Assembly: GCA_964466385.1 (NCBI GenBank)
Contig: CAYXNM010000003.1
Span: forward strand, 1 to 43,821
From: UBA5972 sp964466385
GTDB taxonomy: Bacteria; Pseudomonadota; Alphaproteobacteria; Rhodobacterales; Rhodobacteraceae
Direction: 5' to 3'
Length of the DNA stretch: 43,821 nucleotides
The translations under genes were made by a program, and so were the position numbers. Shown here one piece after another: positions 17,149 to 24,536 of the stretch. Position 1 is the first letter of the stretch; every line of letters begins with the position of its first letter. The notes under the pieces are model-generated. The model had not been told where the DNA came from. It was given only the letters and a program-made list of their open reading frames with translations, and did not search any database.

Positions 17149-17645
17149 CGCGCCAACCCGGTCTGTTCAAGAACGAAATCCGCAATCCCAACGGTGTCGT
17201 CCAGCGCAAAGATCGGACAGTTCAGGTTTTCCGGCACAATGTCGCTGGCAACCGCCACCACGCTTGGATCGTTCTTGGAGATCAAAGGCTGCCCGGTCGC
17301 GCTGCGATGCGCCTCGATCTTGGCGTGGTCATCTCGTTTGTAACCTTCCACCAACACCAGGTCCACCGGGGCCATGCGCGCCAGCAATCCCGCCAGCGTG
17401 GGTTGGTCATCGTCACGGATTTCGTGCATCAACGCAAACCGCCCGCGCGAGGCCAAAACCACCTCGTGCGCCCCGGCGGCGCGGTGACGATAACTGTCCT
17501 TGCCCTTGCGATCCACATCAAAGCTGTGATGGGCGTGCTTGATGGTGGAGACGCGCAGACCCCGCTTGACGAGTTCCGCGACAAGGCGTTCCATCAATCC
17601 GGTCTTGCCGTTGTTCTTCCAGCCGATGACACCAAAGACTTTCAC
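17145..17645 (-). CDS. mobB: Molybdopterin-guanine dinucleotide biosynthesis protein MobB
   Basis: GTP-binding adaptor that assists MobA in attaching GMP to molybdopterin. The 166 aa begin MKVFGVIGWKNNGKTGL, a P-loop (Gly8 to Thr15). TIKHAHHSFDVDRKGKDSYRH and the VEGYKRDDHAKIE segment typical of MobB follow. Overlaps mobA upstream and moeA downstream by 4 bases each, so all are translated from one message. Confidence 0.94.
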   Translation of the reverse strand: MKVFGVIGWKNNGKTGLMERLVAELVKRGLRVSTIKHAHHSFDVDRKGKDSYRHRAAGAHEVVLASRGRFALMHEIRDDDQPTLAGLLARMAPVDLVLVEGYKRDDHAKIEAHRSATGQPLISKNDPSVVAVASDIVPENLNCPIFALDDTVGIADFVLEQTGLAR

Positions 17646-18274
17646 GTTTGTGCCGCCTTTTCCATTGCCGCCGCGTGGCGCAAGTCCTGAGGGGTGTTTA
17701 CATTGAAGAACGAAACCGTCGGTCTTTCGTCAAATACCACCTGCCCCGACCGGGTGCTATCGGTAAACGCAACGACCTTTCGCACGTCGTTTGCCAGGGC
17801 CGCGCGCAGATCTTCGCGCAATCCCACACGCCACAGCCCGAATGTCGGTTGTCGCCGGATTTCGCATCCGCCATCGCAACTTGCCGCCAGGACCACGTCC
17901 AGGTTTTTCCGCGCGAACTCGTGCCAGAGACATGCCACCAGATCGCGCGGAAAGTAAGGGGTGTCCCCGGCAACCGTTACGATGGAGTCAAACCCCGCCA
18001 ATCGGGCCCAGTCCATGCCCGCCAGCACACCCGCCAGCGGACCGGCAAAACCCTCGACCGGATCTTTCAAGACAGGAACCCCAAATGCCCCGAACCGCGT
18101 GGGATCCCCATTCGCGTTGATTACAAAAGTGTCGACTTGCGGTGAAAGGCGGTCAATCACATGGTCGATGAGCGTGCCGTTTCCCAACGCCGCGAGGGGT
18201 TTGTCGCCCCCGCCCATGCGGCGCGCCAGCCCGCCCGCCAGAATGACGCCGCAGATTTTGCCGGGTTTGCTCAA
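17642..18274 (-). CDS. mobA: Molybdenum cofactor guanylyltransferase MobA
   Basis: Transfers GMP from GTP to the molybdenum cofactor, giving the bis-MGD form used by DMSO-reductase-family enzymes such as formate dehydrogenase. The 210 aa start with the nucleotidyltransferase loop GVILAGGLARRMGGGDKPL (about 9-27). The metal-binding VAGDTPYF and the late FFNVNTPQDL motif follow. Its place directly after fdhD fits supply of cofactor to a formate dehydrogenase. Both ends overlap neighbours by ATGA. Confidence 0.95.
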   Translation of the reverse strand: MSKPGKICGVILAGGLARRMGGGDKPLAALGNGTLIDHVIDRLSPQVDTFVINANGDPTRFGAFGVPVLKDPVEGFAGPLAGVLAGMDWARLAGFDSIVTVAGDTPYFPRDLVACLWHEFARKNLDVVLAASCDGGCEIRRQPTFGLWRVGLREDLRAALANDVRKVVAFTDSTRSGQVVFDERPTVSFFNVNTPQDLRHAAAMEKAAQT

Positions 18275-19158
18275 CCTTCCGCCCTCGTGCGGGCATCGGT
18301 GTTTACATCGCGAATCAGGTTTTCTTCACCGCTCAGGCAATAAAAACGTTGCCCGCGCATGCGACCGATCAGGGTCAGGCCAACGCTTTGCGCCAGTTCC
18401 ACACCCCACGCCGTGAACCCCGACCGCGAGACCAGCACCGGGATTCCCATCATGGCGGTCTTGATGACCATCTCGGACGTCAGACGCCCGGTGGTGTACA
18501 GGATCTTGTCGCTTGCCGGTGTTCGCGTTTCCATCATCCAGCCTGCAATCTTGTCGACCGCGTTGTGACGACCGACGTCTTCCATATAGACCAGAGGCCG
18601 GTCCCGGTGGCACAGCACCGTTCCGTGCAACGCCCCTGCGCTGAGGTAAAGACTGGGCGTTTGATTGATTTTGCGGGCAAGCGTGTAAAGCCATGACTGG
18701 TTGACGGGGACATCCGGCAGGGACACGTTTTCAAGCCCTTCCATCACGTCGCCAAAGACCGTGCCTACGGCGCACCCGCTGGTGCGTGTCCGCTTTTTCA
18801 GCTTTTCCTCGTAATCCGTGGTTTCCGAGGTTCGGACAACGACCGTTCCCGTCTCTTCGTCGAAATCAACGCCCGTGACGGCATCGGGCGACGTGATCAT
18901 GCGCTGGTTTCGCAAGAACCCGAGGGCAAGGTATTCCGGATAGTCGCCAATGGTCATTGCCGTCACGATTTCCTGACTGTTGAGGAAAATCGTCAACGCG
19001 CGTTCCTCGATCACCGAAATCCCGGCCTTCGCGCCGTTTTCATCGGTGCCGCTGACCGCGCGCGTCAGGTCATCACGGCCCGTGTTCGGGGCGATCAGAT
19101 ATTCTGATATCAAAGCGCGATTTCCCAATGGACCCCCGTTCGATTTCGCCGTACGCAT
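18271..19158 (-). CDS. fdhD: Formate dehydrogenase accessory sulfurtransferase FdhD
   Basis: Moves sulfur from a cysteine desulfurase to the molybdenum cofactor of formate dehydrogenase. The 295 aa contain the family segments FLNSQEIVTAMTIGDYPEYLALGFL, MEDVGRHNAVDKI and SRSGFTAWGVELA. E. coli FdhD has a Cys-x-x-Cys pair in its mobile loop; here the loop reads RTSGCAVGTVFG with a single Cys129. First gene of the molybdenum operon. No formate dehydrogenase structural genes are in the window. Only 28 bases separate it from the divergent azlC. Confidence 0.94.
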   Translation of the reverse strand: MRTAKSNGGPLGNRALISEYLIAPNTGRDDLTRAVSGTDENGAKAGISVIEERALTIFLNSQEIVTAMTIGDYPEYLALGFLRNQRMITSPDAVTGVDFDEETGTVVVRTSETTDYEEKLKKRTRTSGCAVGTVFGDVMEGLENVSLPDVPVNQSWLYTLARKINQTPSLYLSAGALHGTVLCHRDRPLVYMEDVGRHNAVDKIAGWMMETRTPASDKILYTTGRLTSEMVIKTAMMGIPVLVSRSGFTAWGVELAQSVGLTLIGRMRGQRFYCLSGEENLIRDVNTDARTRAEG

Positions 19159-19186
19159 TGCGTTCAGTTCTATCTAAGGTTTCGAT

Positions 19187-19897
19187 GTGCCCTTCACCAA
19201 CCCCAAATCCGCCTACTGGTCAGGTTTTCGCGCGGGCAGCCCGTTTATTCTGGTCGTCATTCCGTTTGGAACACTGTTTGGAGTGATTTCCGTGGACGCG
19301 GGCCTGAACCTTGTCGAAACCATGACCATGACCGTTCTGGTCATTGCCGGGGCGGCGCAGTTCACGGCGCTGGCGCTGTTGCAGGACAATGCACCGACCT
19401 TCATCGTGCTTTTGACGGCGCTGGCGGTCAACCTGAGGATGGCGATGTATTCCGCGGCATTGGTGCCGCATGTGGGAAAGGCTCCGCTGGGAATGCGTGC
19501 GCTCATGTCCTATTTTCTGGTCGATCAGGTTTTTGCGGTGGCGGTCAGGCAATACGACCACGCACCGAACATGCCGCTGGCGCACAAAACGGCCTATTAT
19601 TTCGGCTCGATCAGCCCGATCGTGCCGCTTTGGTACGTTTTTTCCTTTGTCGGTGCGGTCGTGGGCAAGGCCATTCCGCCGCAATATGCGCTCGATTTCG
19701 CGATTCCGATCTGTTTCATCGCGATCACCGCGCCCATGATGCGCAGCCTGCCGCATTTCGCGGCCGCGGTCGTTTCGGTGATTGCGGCCCTGTCGCTGGC
19801 ATGGGTGCCTTACAATTTCGGCCTGATCATCGCGGCCATTCTGGCGATGATCACAGGTGTTCAGGTTGAAAACTGGCATATGCGGAGGGCGCGATGA
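19187..19897 (+). CDS. azlC: AzlC-family branched-chain amino acid exporter subunit
   Basis: Large subunit of an AzlCD exporter. The 236 aa are mostly membrane helices and contain GSPFILVVIPFGTLFG near the N-terminus, AGAAQFTALALL and NLRMAMYSAAL, all typical of AzlC. AzlCD pairs export branched-chain amino acids or analogues. The start is a GTG at 19187. The stop overlaps the azlD start (ATGA, 19894-19897). The Lrp-type regulator gene just downstream suits amino-acid control, though it points the other way. Confidence 0.92.
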   Translation: MPFTNPKSAYWSGFRAGSPFILVVIPFGTLFGVISVDAGLNLVETMTMTVLVIAGAAQFTALALLQDNAPTFIVLLTALAVNLRMAMYSAALVPHVGKAPLGMRALMSYFLVDQVFAVAVRQYDHAPNMPLAHKTAYYFGSISPIVPLWYVFSFVGAVVGKAIPPQYALDFAIPICFIAITAPMMRSLPHFAAAVVSVIAALSLAWVPYNFGLIIAAILAMITGVQVENWHMRRAR

Positions 19898-20223
19898 TCA
19901 CCGACAAAGCCACGCTTTGGGTCGTCATCGCCCTGTTGGGCGTCGGGACGTATCTGATCCGCTTCTCGTTCCTGGGGCTGATTGGCGGGCGAAAACTGCC
20001 GGGCTGGGTCCTGCGGCATTTGCAGTATGTCGCGGTCGGCGTCATGCCCGCACTCATCGCTCCGCTCATCGTCTGGCCCGCGGCCACGGGGGGGACACCG
20101 GAACCCTCGCGGCTGCTGGCGGCCCTGCTGGCCTTTGCATTCGGCATCTGGCGCCAAAGCGTGGTTGGCGCGGTGGTGGCGGGGATGGCCACGCTTTACG
20201 CGGTGCAATACGTGCTCGGCTGA
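19894..20223 (+). CDS. azlD: AzlD-family small exporter subunit
   Basis: Partner of AzlC, 109 aa with about four membrane helices. It begins with a hydrophobic helix followed by GVGTYLIRFSFLGL and contains YVAVGVMPALIAPLIVWP, characteristic of AzlD. It overlaps azlC by 4 bases, so the two are made together at a fixed ratio. A repeated palindromic element begins 77 bases after its stop. Confidence 0.92.
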   Translation: MITDKATLWVVIALLGVGTYLIRFSFLGLIGGRKLPGWVLRHLQYVAVGVMPALIAPLIVWPAATGGTPEPSRLLAALLAFAFGIWRQSVVGAVVAGMATLYAVQYVLG

Positions 20224-20300
20224 GCGCGAAGCACCTGGTCACGTGGCAGCAAAGTTCGTATCATAGAAATCAGGAAAAACGCGAGGGTCGGGCGCGAACC

Positions 20301-20350
20301 GGATTGCAGGCAATCCGGGGTGCAAAGGACATCAATGATGGGAACTTTGG
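20301..20350 (+). repeat. Copy A of a two-copy 50-base palindromic element
   Basis: Matches 43621-43670 at 45 of 50 positions. The 5' part, taken from 20299, is a hairpin (CCGGATTGC-AG-GCAATCCGG, 20299-20318). The 3' part has CAAAG and CTTTG arms around CATCAATGATG, itself a palindrome. It lies between azlD and lrp, which converge. No T tract follows. Confidence 0.85.
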
Positions 20351-20374
20351 CGGAAGGTAACTGGCGCGAATCTC

Positions 20375-20833
20375 CTAAAGCGGCAGGGCGGTTGTATTGC
20401 AGACCGTGCGCAGTGCGAACGAGGAATGCATCTGGGCGACCCCCGGCAGGCGCGCCAGATAGCGCCGGTGGATGCGGGCAAAATCATCGGTGTCCCGCGC
20501 CACGACTTTCAGTAAATAGTCCGCCGTTCCCGCCATCAGGTGGCATTCCAACACGTCCGGGACCAGAGAAATCTCTTTTTCAAACGCCTCCAGCAATTCA
20601 TTGGCCTGTCCCGACAGTGTTATCTCGACAAAGACGGTTGAACGCCGGTGCAGTTCGCGCGCATTCAGAAGCGCGACATAGCCCGTGATCACCCGGTTTT
20701 TTTCCAGCCTTTGCACCCGGCGGTGACACGCCGAAGGGGACAGGTTGATATGTTCGGCCAGTTCGGCATTTGTCATGCGCCCGTGCTTTTGCAACACGCG
20801 CAGGATTCGCCGGTCTGTCTGGTCAATCTCCAT
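20375..20833 (-). CDS. Lrp/AsnC-family transcriptional regulator
   Basis: Amino-acid-responsive regulator of 152 aa: an N-terminal winged helix (MEIDQTDRRILRVLQKHGRMTNAELAEHINLSPSACHRRVQRLE, helix-turn-helix at about 20-41) and a C-terminal RAM/AsnC ligand domain (CHLMAGTADYLLKVVARD). Start ATG 20833 has AAGGAA 10 bases upstream. It is divergent from ald, the usual arrangement of an Lrp-type activator of alanine dehydrogenase (AldR-like), and a good operator lies between them. Probably also self-regulated. Confidence 0.93.
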   Translation of the reverse strand: MEIDQTDRRILRVLQKHGRMTNAELAEHINLSPSACHRRVQRLEKNRVITGYVALLNARELHRRSTVFVEITLSGQANELLEAFEKEISLVPDVLECHLMAGTADYLLKVVARDTDDFARIHRRYLARLPGVAQMHSSFALRTVCNTTALPL

Positions 20834-20901
20834 ATTTCGCACGTTCCTTGTTGAATATCGCCGAATAACAGGAATTTCTATCATGTTCTACCCCGTTTAC
20901 C

Positions 20902-20927
20902 ATGGAAATATGCAAGGCAATTTCCAT
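20902..20927. promoter_or_regulatory. Candidate Lrp/AldR operator between lrp and ald
   Basis: ATGGAAAT (20902-20909) and ATTTCCAT (20920-20927) form a perfect 8-base inverted repeat with 10 bases between. A related half-site, GGAATTTC, lies at 20872-20879. Repeated AT-rich inverted half-sites in a divergent Lrp-target spacer are what Lrp-family octamers bind. Confidence 0.65.
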
Positions 20928-20980
20928 CTTCCCGCCCCATATTGCCGCCGTCGAATGCATCAATCGTGGGAGAGTTCAAG

Positions 20981-22099
20981 ATGCTGATCGGGTGCCCCAA
21001 GGAAATCAAGAATCAGGAATACAGGGTCGGCATGACCCCGATCGCAGCGCAGGAGGCGATTCATCACGGCCATGGCGTGGTGATTGAAACCAACGCCGGA
21101 GCAGGCTCGGGCTTTGACGATGACGCCTATTCCGCTGCAGGTGCGGAAATCGTCTCCACCGCCGAAGAAGTTTTTGAACGCGCCGAAATGATCGTCAAGG
21201 TCAAGGAACCACAGGCGGTTGAACGCAAACGTCTGCGCGCGGGCCAGATCCTGTTCACCTACCTTCACCTTGCCCCCGACCCGGATCAGACCCGCGACCT
21301 GCTGGAAAGCGGCGTTACGGCCATCGCCTATGAAACGGTGACAGATCGCGCAGGCGCTCTGCCCCTGCTTGCGCCCATGTCCGAGGTCGCTGGACGGCTT
21401 GCCCCGCAAGTGGGCAGCTGGACATTGCAAAAGGCAAACGGCGGGCGTGGCGTTCTGTTGGGAGGCGTCCCCGGCGTTGCCCCGGCCAAGGTCGCCGTCA
21501 TCGGCGGCGGTGTCGTCGGCACCCATGCTGCGCGAGTTGCGGCAGGGATGGGCGCTGACGTGACCGTTCTGGATATGTCGATGCCGCGCATGCGCTACCT
21601 TGATGACGTTTTTGGCGGTCAGTTCAAGACGGCCTATGCCTCCAAGGGGAATACGGCTGCATTGGTTGCCGCCGCAGATCTTGTCGTCGGTGCCGTGCTG
21701 ATCCCCGGTGCGGCCGCGCCCAAGCTGGTCAGCCGGGAAATGCTTTCCACGATGAAGCCGGGGGCTGCCCTTGTTGATGTGGCGATTGATCAGGGCGGAT
21801 GCTTTGAAACGTCGCACGCCACGACCCATGACGACCCGATCTTTGAGGTTGACGGGATCATGCACTATTGCGTCGCCAACATGCCCGGCGCCGTGGCGCG
21901 AACCGCGACCATCGCGCTTGGCAACGCCACCATGCCTTTCCTGTTGGCACTTGCGGACAAAGGCTGGCGGCAGGCTTGCGAGGATGATCCGCATCTTTTG
22001 GACGGGTTGAACACCCACCAAGGCAAGCTGACCTATTTCGCGGTCGGCAAGGCACTTGGCCTTGACGTGGTCTCGCCAGCACTTGCGTTGAAGATGTAG
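20981..22099 (+). CDS. ald: Alanine dehydrogenase
   Basis: NAD-dependent interconversion of L-alanine and pyruvate plus ammonia; used for alanine catabolism and nitrogen assimilation. The 372 aa match the family length. Substrate residues Arg15, Lys75 (KVKEP) and His96 (YLHLAPD) are present, as are the NAD loop VIGGGVVGTHAA and VDVAIDQGGCFETS. Start ATG 20981 is preceded by GGGAGAG. Divergent from the Lrp-type gene that probably activates it when alanine is available. A strong hairpin follows the stop. Confidence 0.96.
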   Translation: MLIGCPKEIKNQEYRVGMTPIAAQEAIHHGHGVVIETNAGAGSGFDDDAYSAAGAEIVSTAEEVFERAEMIVKVKEPQAVERKRLRAGQILFTYLHLAPDPDQTRDLLESGVTAIAYETVTDRAGALPLLAPMSEVAGRLAPQVGSWTLQKANGGRGVLLGGVPGVAPAKVAVIGGGVVGTHAARVAAGMGADVTVLDMSMPRMRYLDDVFGGQFKTAYASKGNTAALVAAADLVVGAVLIPGAAAPKLVSREMLSTMKPGAALVDVAIDQGGCFETSHATTHDDPIFEVDGIMHYCVANMPGAVARTATIALGNATMPFLLALADKGWRQACEDDPHLLDGLNTHQGKLTYFAVGKALGLDVVSPALALKM

Positions 22100-22107
22100 T
22101 GACACCC

Positions 22108-22140
22108 CTGTCCCGCGGCCAAAACCTGCCCGCGGGACAG
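22108..22140 (+). terminator. 11-base perfect stem-loop after ald
   Basis: CTGTCCCGCGG (22108-22118) pairs perfectly with CCGCGGGACAG (22130-22140) over an 11-base loop, starting 8 bases after the ald stop. There is no T tract, so it is either a U-less terminator or a 3'-end protector. Confidence 0.65.
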
Positions 22141-22251
22141 ACGGCTGAATCGTTGAAAAGTGTAATTCCGACGACGCGCGGGGGTTCACTTTTCGTCACG
22201 CGACCTTAGGTATGAAACGTCAATCTTTATCCCTCAAAAAGGCGCCGAACA

Positions 22252-22953
22252 ATGTCCGGACTATCGAATTTTGAAATTAACAAGCGCTGGCCTGCCACCA
22301 ACGAAGATATCCTTCAGCTTTATTCGCTGCCGACGCCGAACGGCATCAAGGTTTCGGCCATGCTTGAAGAAATCGCTCTGCCCTATGAACCACATTTCGT
22401 GGATTTCTCGGCCAGTGACCAGACCACGCCCGAGTTTTTGTCGCTTAGCCCCAACAACAAGATACCGGCGATCATCGACCCCAATGGTCCTGACGGACGA
22501 ATGGTCAGCCTGTTTGAAAGCGGCGCGATCCTGATCTATCTTGCTGAAAAAAGCGGGCAGTTTCTGTCAAGTGACCCGATCCAGCGGTATCAGACCCTTC
22601 AATGGCTGATGTTCCAGATGGGCGGGCTTGGTCCCATGTTTGGTCAACTCGGATTTTTCGTGAAGTTCGCCGGTAAGGAGATCGAGGATCCCCGTCCGCG
22701 CCAACGCTATATCGACGAGGCAGAACGGCTGCTGAATGTTCTGGAGCTTCACCTTGAGGGCCGGGAATATCTGGTGGATGACTATTCGATCGCCGACATC
22801 GCGACCGCCCCCTGGCTGCGCACACTGACCGCGTTTTACGAAGCACAGGATCTGGTCAACTGGGGCGATCTCGTGAACGTGCCTGCGTATCTCGACCGCG
22901 TCCTTGCGCGCCCGGCAATGCAGCGCGGCATAAAAATTCCAGCGCGCCCTTAA
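22252..22953 (+). CDS. Glutathione S-transferase family protein (YfcG/YghU-like)
   Basis: Cytoplasmic GST-fold protein of 233 aa: a thioredoxin-like N-terminal domain (LYSLPTPNGIKVSAMLEE to about residue 90, with NNKIPAI and FESGAILIYLAEK) and a helical C-terminal domain (VDDYSIADIATAPWL). The TPNG segment is typical of the Nu-class/YfcG group, known for disulfide reductase activity with glutathione. Substrate unknown. Its stop overlaps that of ytoQ by 2 bases. A second GST gene lies at 28927-29643. Confidence 0.88.
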   Translation: MSGLSNFEINKRWPATNEDILQLYSLPTPNGIKVSAMLEEIALPYEPHFVDFSASDQTTPEFLSLSPNNKIPAIIDPNGPDGRMVSLFESGAILIYLAEKSGQFLSSDPIQRYQTLQWLMFQMGGLGPMFGQLGFFVKFAGKEIEDPRPRQRYIDEAERLLNVLELHLEGREYLVDDYSIADIATAPWLRTLTAFYEAQDLVNWGDLVNVPAYLDRVLARPAMQRGIKIPARP

Positions 22954-23393
22954 AGCGTGCCGTTCAGGACATAGCGCAGCATCCGCACCACCTGATCCGG
23001 GGTCTCGCAGACGGCCAACGCGGCCACGTCGACCTCTTTCAGGGGGTGCTGGTGTTCGGGGCCATGCATGACGATCAGGGATTTGCCCAAAGCCGCGGCC
23101 ATGCCCGCATCAAACGCGGCGTTCCACTGGCGGTATTTCTCGCCAAAGCGCACGACAACAATATCGGCGCTGCTGATCCCGTGACGCGTCCGAATGGCGT
23201 TCAGGCTGGCCCCTTTGCGGTCATGCCAGAACTTATCGCTTTCCGCGCCGAGAATGGCAGCGCCACAATCATCTGACGCGGCGTGATCCGTCACGGGTGA
23301 CGAAAACTGGACATCCAGACCTTTCGCACCGGCAATGATCTGATCTCGCCAGTTGGTATGAATTTCGCCGGACAGATAGATTTTTAGCGTCAT
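22950..23393 (-). CDS. ytoQ: YtoQ family protein
   Basis: A 147-aa cytoplasmic protein starting MTLKIYLSGEIHTNWRDQI, which matches the YtoQ family, with a fold related to nucleoside 2-deoxyribosyltransferases. Conserved segments include ILGAESDKFWHDRKGASLNAIRT and VVRFGEKYRQWNAAFDAG. The cellular role of YtoQ is not known. Start ATG 23393 has GGAGG 8 bases upstream and comes 2 bases after the stop of the FAD oxidoreductase gene, so both are on one transcript. Confidence 0.88.
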   Translation of the reverse strand: MTLKIYLSGEIHTNWRDQIIAGAKGLDVQFSSPVTDHAASDDCGAAILGAESDKFWHDRKGASLNAIRTRHGISSADIVVVRFGEKYRQWNAAFDAGMAAALGKSLIVMHGPEHQHPLKEVDVAALAVCETPDQVVRMLRYVLNGTL

Positions 23394-23395
23394 GG

Positions 23396-24514
23396 TCAAG
23401 CCTCCTTCAGGGGAACATTCATCATCTTGCCTACATGTTCAGCGATGGCAAGACAGGATGTCAGTCCGGGGCTTTCAAAGCCGAATAGCTGGATCAGACC
23501 GTTGATGCCATGCTGCGCGGGCCCTTGGAACAGGAACTGCTTTTTGGGTTGCCCCGCCCCCCAGATACGCGGTCGAATACCCGCAATGTCAGGCGCCAGC
23601 GCCCCGTCCGGAAGGCCCGGCCAATAGGTTCTGATCGCCTGTTCAAAGGCAGGTTTCAGGCTTTCGTCAACGCGGTAATCCAGTTCATCGACCCATTCCA
23701 TATTGGGGCCGAAACGAACGCCACCGGCAAGATCCTGAACCGAGTGAATACCAAGCGAGCCGACCTGCGGCATGGGATAAACCAGCCTCGAAAACGGAGA
23801 TTTTCCGGAAATCGAAAAATAATTCCCCTTTGCAAGGTGCCGAGGAGGGATCAGCGCCGCCGGAAACCCCTGGATCGATGTGGCAACATCCCATGACCCA
23901 AGGGCCGCCGCATTGATAAGGTTCTGCGTCGCGATTTCAGTCTCGGCCTGCCCGGCAATCCCAAGAATGAACCGCCCATCAGAAATCCGCGTTTGCACCA
24001 GACGTGCGTTCAGAGCCAGCATGGCACCGGCAGATTCAGCCTCGCCCAGAAGTGACAGCATCAGCCCCGGCGCATCAACGATACCGCTGGAGGGCGAGAT
24101 CATCGCCCCTTCGGAAACCACCTGCGGTTCAAGCTCTCGGACCTCGTCTTTTGAGATCAGCCTAAGGTCAGAAACGCCGTTCTCGCGCCCCGTTTGGCAG
24201 ATCGAGGCCAGCGCGGCGGTGTCCTTCGTCGTTGCGGCCAGTGTCAGCTTGCCGCATCGCTGATGCCCCACATGGCGGCTGGCACAATAGTCAAACAGCA
24301 TGTCGCGCCCGCGCAGGCACAACCTTTGCTGGTCCGAGCCTTTGGGATAGTAGATCCCCGCATGAATGACCTGCGAATTGCGCGAGGACGTGTGTTGCCC
24401 GATGGCGTTTTCAGCCTCTAGCACCACAACCTCGTGCCCCCGGCGCGCAAGGTGGCGCGCGATGGCCAGACCGATGACCCCGGCACCGACAACGACTGTC
24501 TGAACCTGATCCAT
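23396..24514 (-). CDS. FAD-dependent oxidoreductase, L-2-hydroxyglutarate oxidase-like
   Basis: DAO-superfamily flavoprotein of 372 aa. The FAD-binding loop is VVVGAGVIGLAIARHL at the N-terminus. The segment HTSSRNSQVIHAGIYYPKGSDQQRLC closely resembles LhgO and L-2-hydroxyglutarate dehydrogenases, as do IVDAPGLMLSLL and the late GIRPRI. It probably oxidises an L-2-hydroxyacid and passes electrons to quinone or oxygen. I use no gene symbol because glycerol-3-phosphate-type relatives share the fold. Start ATG 24514 has AGGAG upstream. Confidence 0.85.
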   Translation of the reverse strand: MDQVQTVVVGAGVIGLAIARHLARRGHEVVVLEAENAIGQHTSSRNSQVIHAGIYYPKGSDQQRLCLRGRDMLFDYCASRHVGHQRCGKLTLAATTKDTAALASICQTGRENGVSDLRLISKDEVRELEPQVVSEGAMISPSSGIVDAPGLMLSLLGEAESAGAMLALNARLVQTRISDGRFILGIAGQAETEIATQNLINAAALGSWDVATSIQGFPAALIPPRHLAKGNYFSISGKSPFSRLVYPMPQVGSLGIHSVQDLAGGVRFGPNMEWVDELDYRVDESLKPAFEQAIRTYWPGLPDGALAPDIAGIRPRIWGAGQPKKQFLFQGPAQHGINGLIQLFGFESPGLTSCLAIAEHVGKMMNVPLKEA

Positions 24515-24536
24515 CCGCCTCTCCTTATTGGGGGTG

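Noticed and set aside
20960..22189. Open frame of 409 codons antisense to ald
   Set aside because: Mirror of the codon bias of ald; His/Arg/Gly-rich composition and no recognisable domain.
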